Assembly: GCA_900073065.1 (NCBI GenBank)
Contig: FJOG01000011.1
Location: 1,256,882 to 1,320,881, forward strand
Source: Phialocephala subalpina
Taxonomy: Eukaryota; Ascomycota; Leotiomycetes; Helotiales; Mollisiaceae
Reading direction: 5' to 3'
DNA length: 64,000 nucleotides
Below are positions 56,530-64,000 of this stretch, in pieces. How positions within the stretch are numbered: the first letter of the stretch is position 1; every line of letters begins with the position of its first letter. The notes under the pieces were generated by a model. The model saw only the letters and a program-made list of their open reading frames with translations. It made no database searches and had not been told where the DNA came from. A program made the translations under genes and the position numbers.

Positions 56530-59500
56530 TTAAGACTCGTAGTCATCAAAATAGTCGAATAATTTGTCGTCCACCAGGTAGATCCAATGCCTCCGTGAAC
56601 TCTCGAAGAAGTCTCGTGTCTTCTCTAGCGCCTTGCCACCAACCTTGTCGAACACCGTGATCAGATTACTCACATTCTGGATATTGTCTCTTTCGTTCTG
56701 TCCTAATATTTCTTGTTCCTCCATTGTATTCTCGTTCCATCGGCATTAGCACTCCATTGCGAGCGTTGCAAACATGACCAAATCAATTGGGACCTTGGCT
56801 CGTTCTTTGCGATTCTTCTTGGTGGTGGGTGGGAGAAAATGAAGACTTAAGATGGCCGATCTGATAAGTGAGGTCAGAGGACCAGGCATAGACTCCATGG
56901 GTGGATGTTCGCTATTCCTTCAATTGCCACCTGCTCTATAAGGAACTCCCAGACAGTTCCATGCACGGCATCCACAATCGAATCGTTGTAAAAACCTTGC
57001 TCAGATCCCGTCTGGGATGTCGGGTTAATCTTCCTCACCTCGAAAAGGCCTCCGCAGCAACTCTTAAGCCTGTCCTTGACCCGTTGTAAGCTATTCTTGG
57101 CATCGAACTTCCCCAGTTGCCTTTCATCAATCAAATCCTCGATTCCGCCTTCCTCTTCTGCAAAGTCGAGTAGGAGCGGACTGAGCGCGATTTGCATTAG
57201 AAAGGACCTTAAGAGAATTGTGATAATTCTTGCTCGTTCAGCCAATTGGCCACGACCAACACCCTTCAGCATCTGCATGTATAGCCCATTTTCCCTAGTG
57301 AGCTCTTTTGGAAGTGTTTGAACCTTCCCCTTCAGCTCAGGTAGCCGATTTCGGTTGTTCACGCCATCGATGAGTAGCTTGACGACAATGGAAACCCACA
57401 GAAACATGCCCGAGGCCTTATCCTTGATGTCTCGACATATCTCCTTTGCTGGCTGGGGATCAATTCCTGCCATTTAAACAAAGCGTGGATTTGGACCAAG
57501 CTGCGAGTCGACGTAGCGCGTGATCTCTAGCCCTGTCGCTTCCTCCAAAAAAAGCCTCGGATAATCCTTTAGTCCCCTCTTCGTCTTCGAAACCAAGATG
57601 TGGGCGACTTGACACGCAGATCTTGATGTCCTTGTTTTTCGCGATTTCCGTGATCCTCTGCGAAAGCGACTGGCACATTTCATAAGCTGTCCTCTGGTCC
57701 TCGTCCAAGTCATCGCAAACGCCAACTATCTCATCAAGGCCATCGGTGAGAAAGAACAGCTTGGTAGTGGCGGAGATCAATTCCACGGCCCTCATAAGAG
57801 CACCAAATAGATCGTCTACTCCCAAAATATTCGAATCAATTCCCATCTTTTCAAACCCTATAAATTCGGAATGACTGCCGGTAGAGGCATGCCGACCAGG
57901 CCGCTTTTCTCGAATGTCCCTGAACCTCGCAAACTGCTCCCAAAGCTCCTTGTAAACCTTGTGGATGATAGACTCGTCATGGCTGAGAATCTGATGAAGC
58001 AATGTTTGTAAAAGGTGTTTCTCGCTGCTGTGCTCACGTTCGAAGAAGTACCCTGCCTTCAAGAGTTGACTTGTCTCTGTCCAAAGGGACAGACTCTGAT
58101 CTGTTCTTGGATGCTGGAAAATATGCTTCATCAGCGTCAATTTCCCGGATCCAGCTCTGCCGACGATCCAATAAACATTCTTTTTGTTGCCATTTCCCTC
58201 GATGCCATCATCACTTGTCTTACTTCTCATCCACTCCTCGAAGCTGTTCTTTCGAAACCACTCCCGAAAGTTTTCGTTCTCGTCGCCCTTTAATAACATT
58301 GAAGAGAGATGGTTACTCAGCGGACCAGAATCTTGGTTTCCGTCAAAGATCCAATCGAACGTGTCTTCGTGAGGGCTGACAACCCTCTGGTATTTTGCAG
58401 TCATCCTCTCAAATGCAAGGGTCTGTAGTATATCTGCCTGGAGTCAGTCCGAGGTCGTCCGGAAATTCCGAAGTAACATATCCAGTATTATCCTAAAAGC
58501 CCCATGCTTCAAGAGATTGAGACATGGGAGCGGAGTTGTAAAGATATGCACTTACGAGTACCGAAAGCCATGAGCCTTCGCAGCGCCTGGAATTGACTGA
58601 GCCCCCTGAAGTTTCATGCGCAATTTAGACTTTGCTAGCTCACTTTCTCTGAGAGCAATATCGTAGAGCTCTTGTATATTACACGCCGCAATTTCGAGAT
58701 TATCAGCATCCGTCTCGTTCGCTGGATCGGATTTGCAGATGTCGCTATGCCCACCGGTTAGTTTGACAACATTCTCGACGTCTTCTGGAAGAGTTCCGAA
58801 GTTTGCGCTCTTGTCGGACACAATCTTGAAAGGGCAAGAAACGTCAGCTCTATAAAGCCACAAAAATGAAGACTTTGGAGACTCACACCGTCCTCGCTGC
58901 CCCAGAAAGAGGCAATCTGGTATTTCAGAATTTACTGCCTCCACTGAACAATCATATGCAGTTAGTACTCATCTGGGAAATATTGAAATTCAGTGAGTGA
59001 TGGGGTATCATTTTCCTTACATGTTCTCGGAGAATACCAGAGAAGATGGAATCATCAGTGTTTCCAGGACGTCTCAGTTTTTCTCACATCTGACGCCCCT
59101 GGCGATCTTCGAAGTAACGTTCCCTAATGTCAACAGTTTGGGATTCCCGCCGTTGTGTGCTGTAGCGAGAAAGCAAGTCCCGTCCTGTCCAAAGAGTCAG
59201 GCTTCCATCAAGCTTTCGATCTCAAGAATGGATAGAAAGAAAACATACGTTGCATCTTTGATATGTGTATACTTTGGGTTATTATGAGCGTTCACCAGCG
59301 CCTGCTCAATCAGCAAGCCTCCAAGACTGTGTCCAATCAGCACCAACGGCCGCTCTGGATCCTGGAACCGCTTGACTCGAATTGCCTCCAGGAACTCGTC
59401 TACTTTTTGTATGATACAACAGTAGAATTGTAGGCGTAGATCAAAATTCGAGCGTTCGGGGTTTGTTTTGGCAAGACTTCCTTCAGCCATGAATGCCCCT

Positions 59501-59563
59501 CCTTTGACCATGTGTCGACTGCATGCGTTGACGAGCTTCGTGGATTGAGATCGTGAATAAATT
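56530..59563 (-). pseudogene. Lipase-NACHT (STAND, fungal NLR-like) gene, multiply disrupted
   Basis: The order on the minus strand is an alpha/beta-hydrolase (SesB-like lipase) domain, then a NACHT NTPase. Lipase pieces: TWSKEGHSWLKEVLP, then ILIYAYNSTVV, then LVLIGHSLGGLLIEQALV (nucleophile Ser in GHSLGG). NACHT pieces: P-loop GRAGSGKLTLMKHIF and Walker B LFFLTDGLDE. A helical tail (SGMFLWVSIVVKLLIDG) follows. Exons are also traceable at 58940-58550. Lesions: one A lost in a run at 59404-59408; a one-base loss in the segment after 59184; an in-frame TGA at 59074-59076; a seven-T run (57547-57553) where six would keep frame; TAA at 57474-57476 and again at 56746-56748. The N-terminus ends in an AT-rich block. 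Intact relatives act in fungal non-self recognition and cell death. This copy appears dead unless the breaks are sequencing errors. Confidence 0.75.
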
Positions 59564-59720
59564 TAATAAAAAAGAATAAGAAAACCTATTAAGGATAAAA
59601 ATTTAAGAGATTTATAAGGCTATATTAAAACACTTTTATTACACCTCAAATAAACTCGAGTTTATTGTATTAAATTACTTATTATATATCTTAAATTCTT
59701 GAATACCAATACTAACTCCT
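59555..59720. repeat. AT-rich block with an 18-bp palindrome
   Basis: This stretch is visibly much richer in A and T than its flanks, with stops in all frames. It contains the perfect palindrome AATAAACTCGAGTTTATT at 59649-59666. It directly abuts the broken 5' end of the lipase-NACHT gene and could be a RIP-eroded remnant of a repeat. Confidence 0.5.
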
Positions 59721-59913
59721 GGCTTTTACTCCTACCTAACCCTTCACCAGTTCGTGAAGCCAGCTAGAAGGTAAGATACGTTCGTTAGTCAGCATAACTA
59801 ATTGTCCTCTTTTCCGAATCAAACATTTCTGACCCTAACGCAATACAGGCCACCATAAAAGTCTCACAATATCATACTATACCCTTATAACCTACCAGTA
59901 GTCCAGCCGATGT

Positions 59914-61617
59914 CTACACAAAGAGTGTGCGGACCATTTCGACCAACATGAAGACTCGGCAGCTAATATATACACCGAGGAACGTGTAGAGTACCAGACA
60001 AGGCACAATGTGTGTCTTCCCGCGCAAATGTCCGAAGGCATTAGTGCATACCCCGTTGGCTACTGAGTATGGGATCAAAGATCCAGTTATTAGCACGGAA
60101 GCTCCCCTCCATGCCCACTTCTCCCACAGCGAGGGGAAGGTCTGGTTCCATCCCAGGCAGTAGATGGCGCCGAAGGCCATGCCGACGAGAATCCCAGCGA
60201 AGTCATCATCAAAGAGTGCGACGCCTCTAGGGCCGAGAAAGGCGAAGATCGCAAGCGAGATGTCAGTGGGGATAGGCCTCGTGGGCTCCGGCTGATACTG
60301 GTCCATGCCGAAGGGAGGGATGAAGTTGCGCGTCAGAAATGGGGTGCCGCCGAACCGCCTCAGCTCCCTTATATCTTCGTCGGTTACCGTGCGTACAGTG
60401 TGAGAGAGCGGAACGGAATGTTCGATGGGCCGTTCCACCCCCTGAGGCTTTGACCAGAAGAGAGCATAGGAAACCAGTGCGCACAGAACGTAGGTGCATG
60501 TTGCGAGCTCCAGCTGCGTGATGGGTTGGCTCCGGCACAGCTGGATAACGACCCGCATAGCAAACCAGAGCAGTTGGAGGACAGCAAAGCTCTTGGCGAT
60601 GACAGTTGCCTTACTTTTGTCCTCGATATCTTCTTTGCTCAGGTGAGGGCCTTCGTCGAGAATTCCCAGAAGCTGCGCCGCGACAATCTGCGCGGCGTTG
60701 AGGTAGAGGGTAATGGTGTTGTTTTGAAGAAGTCGGGTTGCATCTTCCTGTTCAAGATTCTCCTGCTCGTCCTGCTCGTCCTGCTCGTCCCTGCTGCTGG
60801 CTGTGACTTGGCCGAGATCCACAGACGGCGGTCGAGCCGTTGAAGGCCCCGCGTGGGACTCGCCTCGACCACTGTTGTGCCTGTGCTCATGGGTTGGTCC
60901 TGACCTCAAACGCATATCGGAACGGTCCAGGGCGATCATTTCGGCACTGGTCTCAGGGCGAGGGATCTCCGGCTCGCGCGCTGGTGCTCTCCCTTTCCCC
61001 TTGTTGGAAGTTCCCCAGAATATCTTGGTGATCGGTCGGAAGAGACCCGTAATCCAACTTGATACACTTTGCCACCATTGTTTGAGCTTCTTTCTTATCC
61101 TGTGGAAGACGGCCGCGATATCTTGCAACGTTGCGTGCTCGACCGTTTCCACTTTTACTTGTCCAATCTCCCCGATGCCGCGTTCGCGAAATGGCGCCCA
61201 GGCTGGGATCTCCTGCCCGCCTCTCTGCATCTCGAACTTCAGTCCGCCCATGTTCGCAAAGCTAGCGTGTCCCCACGTCCAGTCTTTCACGTTCTTGCGG
61301 CCATGGTTCCGGAACGCGCCCAGCCCAAGAGACGCGGCGCGCCAACTGCCGAAGGCGAGGCTGACAAGAAGCTCCGGCGCGACGACGACCATGGCGGCCC
61401 AGCACAACTGGCGGCGGAGCTGGCGTGCTATGCGCGTGTCCCACCATCTGTTGAGGAAGAAGACGGACGTGCTCTCAGAATAGGGAGGCGGAACGTTGAG
61501 ATGGAGTACCATAAAGGTACAGATTAAGATGGTGGTTAAGCAGGAAAAGAAGATATCGGAGGTGCCGTTATTTTCCAGACGAAGCCACTGGAGAGCGGAG
61601 CCCGATGTACCCGACAT
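59914..61617 (-). CDS. Intact multi-pass membrane protein of unknown function
   Basis: A single exon of 567 residues with no frame break. Hydrophobic segments lie near residues 25-45 (IFFSCLTTILICTFMVLHL), 72-90 (AAMVVVAPELLVSLAFG), 340-365, 380-400 and four more toward the C-terminus. A long cytosolic loop of about 200 residues in the middle is charged, with a DEQ tandem (DEQDEQDEQE). Features such as LHLNVPPP near the first helix and GWNQTFPSLWEKWAWRGAS with LIPYSVAN near the last are typical of a fungal family of uncharacterised integral membrane proteins that I recognise only loosely. No transporter motif is seen. Its base composition is more GC-rich than its surroundings, and it sits between two disrupted genes. 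Confidence 0.75.
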   Translation of the reverse strand: MSGTSGSALQWLRLENNGTSDIFFSCLTTILICTFMVLHLNVPPPYSESTSVFFLNRWWDTRIARQLRRQLCWAAMVVVAPELLVSLAFGSWRAASLGLGAFRNHGRKNVKDWTWGHASFANMGGLKFEMQRGGQEIPAWAPFRERGIGEIGQVKVETVEHATLQDIAAVFHRIRKKLKQWWQSVSSWITGLFRPITKIFWGTSNKGKGRAPAREPEIPRPETSAEMIALDRSDMRLRSGPTHEHRHNSGRGESHAGPSTARPPSVDLGQVTASSRDEQDEQDEQENLEQEDATRLLQNNTITLYLNAAQIVAAQLLGILDEGPHLSKEDIEDKSKATVIAKSFAVLQLLWFAMRVVIQLCRSQPITQLELATCTYVLCALVSYALFWSKPQGVERPIEHSVPLSHTVRTVTDEDIRELRRFGGTPFLTRNFIPPFGMDQYQPEPTRPIPTDISLAIFAFLGPRGVALFDDDFAGILVGMAFGAIYCLGWNQTFPSLWEKWAWRGASVLITGSLIPYSVANGVCTNAFGHLRGKTHIVPCLVLYTFLGVYISCRVFMLVEMVRTLFV

Positions 61618-62522
61618 GGTGCTTTATGGATCGAAATTGGGCCTTTGGAGCTTTGTGAGAGTCTTGTGTATGATTGAGAGCTCAGCGCGCCGCGTTTCGA
61701 GTGAGATCTTCGTCAAAAATGGAGCTGGAAGCTCGCCATGGCAAGACTGTGTATTAGTAGTATTGTGTCCGAATGGTTCACTTCAGGCAGCAGGCTGCAT
61801 GAGATTTTCTGCGAGGTGATTAACAAAGCTCATTATGTGGTAAGCACGTTGGCAGGGCGCGAACAGTCTGTTGGTGGCCGCATCTGGTCATTTTGTAGCT
61901 CCATTTGAAGCCAGAATCCCAGCCCCGTTCGGAAGGGCAACTGACGCATTAGAGAGTGTTATTATTAACCCCGCCTCATCCATCCTACTTATGAAAGCGA
62001 GGCGAGGCAAGGAGGCTCCCCAGGCGGGCCAAACGCAGGGCAGACTTTCTCCAACGGAGGCTGAGCCGGAGGCGGAACGAGGCAGCACAAGGCTACGGCG
62101 GGGTAAGTAAAATACACTAGATCTTTACAATCCCACCATGCTCCTAATTCAAGAACCTACGGGTAAGGCAGACTTTGTGGCTGACACTACTGGTGTAGTC
62201 TTACAAGCTACGTTGCATATATCAGCAGCAAGGCGGTGTTTACCAATCAGAAAATAAGTATGACGTTCACCAAAGAATATTCGAGATTCCTACTCGCACA
62301 CCCCCATTCTTCCCCAGATGCAAGGTCTTTGCAACTTCAGAATCCCACAAACTACACTTTTATGGAGAAATCTATCACTCCATATCCCTGCTTTGGGTTA
62401 ATTTCAACCCTTCTCATGAACCTCTCTGCGGTTTGGAGAATATGACTCATCCGAAGATTAGGAACGGCGATGAGGTATAAAGCTAAGAGCCTGGCCCTGA
62501 GCGAATGGTTTAGCCGCTGTCG
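61618..62522. other. Intergenic between divergent genes
   Basis: A shared upstream region of the membrane-protein gene (minus strand) and the sugar transporter pseudogene (plus strand). A GC-rich patch with gaggcgaggc-type repeats lies at about 61975-62105. No supported gene. Confidence 0.4.
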
Positions 62523-62530
62523 TATATATA
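62523..62530 (+). promoter_or_regulatory. TATA box of the sugar-transporter gene
   Basis: The sequence tatatata sits about 88 bases before the ATG at 62618. Confidence 0.4.
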
Positions 62531-62617
62531 ACTAGGAGTGGCAGCTTGAACTTTGCTTTTACTTGAAATATCTCTTTCCTAAATGGCGCGCCCTTTTCGT
62601 CCGTCCTAAGTCGCATC

Positions 62618-64000
62618 ATGGCTAAGCTTGAGCATCCCTATGCCTGGCTCTTCTGCGCCTTCGTAGCACTTGGTGCATGTTTGGTTATGATGGCGTGTAT
62701 TTCGCGGGCATCATTGCAATGGACATCTTCATTCAGCACTTCGGAACGAAAGCTGCGGACGGTACCTGCTCTATCGCTTCCTCACAATTGTCCCTCATGG
62801 CGTCGGTCATCAATATCGGGGAGCTCGTGGGCTCGTTATCAGCTGCACCGTTGAACGACTACCTTGGTCGGAAAGGTGTATTTCTCGTCGCCTCCACAGT
62901 CATCATCGTCGGGGTCATTCTCCAGCTCGCTGCCGAACATCAAACTGGTATGATCATCGGCGGTTGAACCCCTTCTTGGCTACGGCGTAGGAAATCTCTC
63001 TGCGACTTGCCCACTGTACATATGGGTAAGTATCACTGGAGAATTTGGAGGATGCTATTTACTGACCTGCTTCCAGGAAATAGGGCCCACTGCCATCCGC
63101 GACCAGCTCCTCATGTGCAGGCAACTCGTCTTCTCCGTATCTCAAATTATCGCCGCGGCCATCAACCGAGGTACAGAAGGTCTCAACACCACAGTCGCAT
63201 ACCGAGTACCTATGGGCGTGCAAATCATCTTCCCTCTCGTCATGTTAGCGAGTCTATGGTGGGTGCCCGAATCCCCGCGAGGTAAGTGACAATTTTTTTG
63301 AGTACGTTCCTCCTTTCGTGTTGTTTGAGGAGTGATTGCTCCATATGTGCTCTAGCTGTGCTTCAAACGCACTCCTAAGACGTGCATCTGCACTCTTGAA
63401 ACTATACAAAAAAGTCAGCTGACTCCGAAATCTTGACGAGCAGGGTTGCTACGGAAAGGCAAGCAAGATGCTGCCGAGAATGCTCTCCCTCGTGTCCATC
63501 GCGGTGAGAAATATGCTCCGCATAATGACATCCAGGTCCTGAAGAGAGATCTGGATGAAGAGGCTTTGATGGCTTCCGAATCAAAGTGGATTGACTTGAT
63601 TCGGAGAGACGGAAGGTAGTTTATTCTGCCGGTGCGTTGATCGCGCAACAGATCAACAGGATCCAATGGATTTACTATTTTGGAACTGTGTTCTCGAAGT
63701 CGATTGGGTTGGAGGATCCATTTTTGATGACTTTGATTGTCTTCGTAAGTCCATTCGAGGTGCTATCAATGTCTCAACTTTTCCCGGACTCTCTGGGCCT
63801 TGAAGATGTCTAGGCAAAGATGGCACGTTGAGATCCATTCTGCGCGCTTCTCGGACATTCACTGATTTCGTCCAGATCATCCAAGTAGTTGTCGTCTTCG
63901 CCGCCGTCCGCTGCGCCAACAAACTCCCTCGAAGACCCCTCCTCCTCACCACATCAATAATGATGACTATCTCCATCTTCCTAGTCGGCTGTCTCGGCAC
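62618..64000 (+). pseudogene. MFS sugar transporter, several frame breaks, runs off the window
   Basis: The start MAKLEHPYAWLFCAFVALGA is followed in the next frame by LFGYDGVYFAGIIAMD-like sequence (FGYDGVYFAG), then LNDYLGRKGVFLVAS, so a frame shift lies near 62678. A TGA at 62965-62967 interrupts the helix after GMIIGG, and an extra C in the run just after it shifts frame again before LLGYGVGNLSATCPLYIW. Clear introns are at 63026-63076, 63282-63443 and 63745-63875. Exon 2 (IGPTAIRDQLLMCRQLVFS, ending in WWVPESPR) and exon 4 (VVVVFAAVRCANKLPRR) are intact. Another break near 63600 separates SKWIDLIRR from ALIAQQINRIQW. The family is the proton-coupled sugar porter family. The 3' end is beyond the window. 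Either a recent pseudogene or a badly sequenced one. Confidence 0.7.

Noticed and set aside
1..64000. CRISPR arrays, bacterial operons, phage or plasmid features
   Set aside because: No regularly spaced repeats are seen, and intron-bearing genes with fungal families show that this is a eukaryotic chromosome.

Overview
The window is nuclear DNA of a filamentous ascomycete (Pezizomycotina). The evidence is small GT-AG introns of about 48-130 bases, a Zn2Cys6 regulator, a CAP20/perilipin protein, a GH72 GPI-anchored wall enzyme, 2EXR proteins, a lipase-NACHT STAND gene and the lack of operons. Two paralogous introns that look like introner-like elements point, less firmly, to the Dothideomycetes.

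Layout. 1-12.8 kb holds a Zn2Cys6 transcription factor, a mitochondrial DUF1992 protein, a proline-rich gene carrying the related introns, and a Cnn_1N (centrosomin motif 1) protein. 12.8-20 kb holds a secreted heme-thiolate peroxidase, a caspase-like protein with two caspase-type domains and a reading-frame break, and a secreted protein with two lectin-like halves. 20-26.5 kb holds two tandem 2EXR paralogues, a chromate transporter and a protein I do not recognise. 28-34.4 kb holds a secreted SnoaL-like protein, a 131-bp hAT-type MITE with perfect 8-bp target duplications, a GH43 hydrolase and an MFS transporter. 37.8-52.6 kb holds a CAP20/perilipin homologue, a GH72 glucanosyltransferase, a large unknown protein, an SDR, and a small Asn/Ser-rich secreted repeat protein.

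The last 10 kb (about 54-64 kb) is different. It holds a decayed zinc-finger-like gene, a tRNA-like fossil, a lipase-NACHT gene broken by several frameshifts and stops, an AT-rich block and a frameshifted sugar transporter, with one intact membrane-protein gene between them. Several stops could be C-to-T changes (CAA/CAG/CGA to stop), which would fit RIP-like mutation. Many of the breaks are one-base changes, some in short homopolymers, so sequencing error has to be excluded.

The genes do not form one pathway. Secreted and wall-active products (peroxidase, GH43, GH72, SnoaL, lectin-like, Asn/Ser repeat protein) are frequent, as expected of a saprobe or plant-associated fungus. Splice sites were placed by eye from consensus signals and frame continuity.
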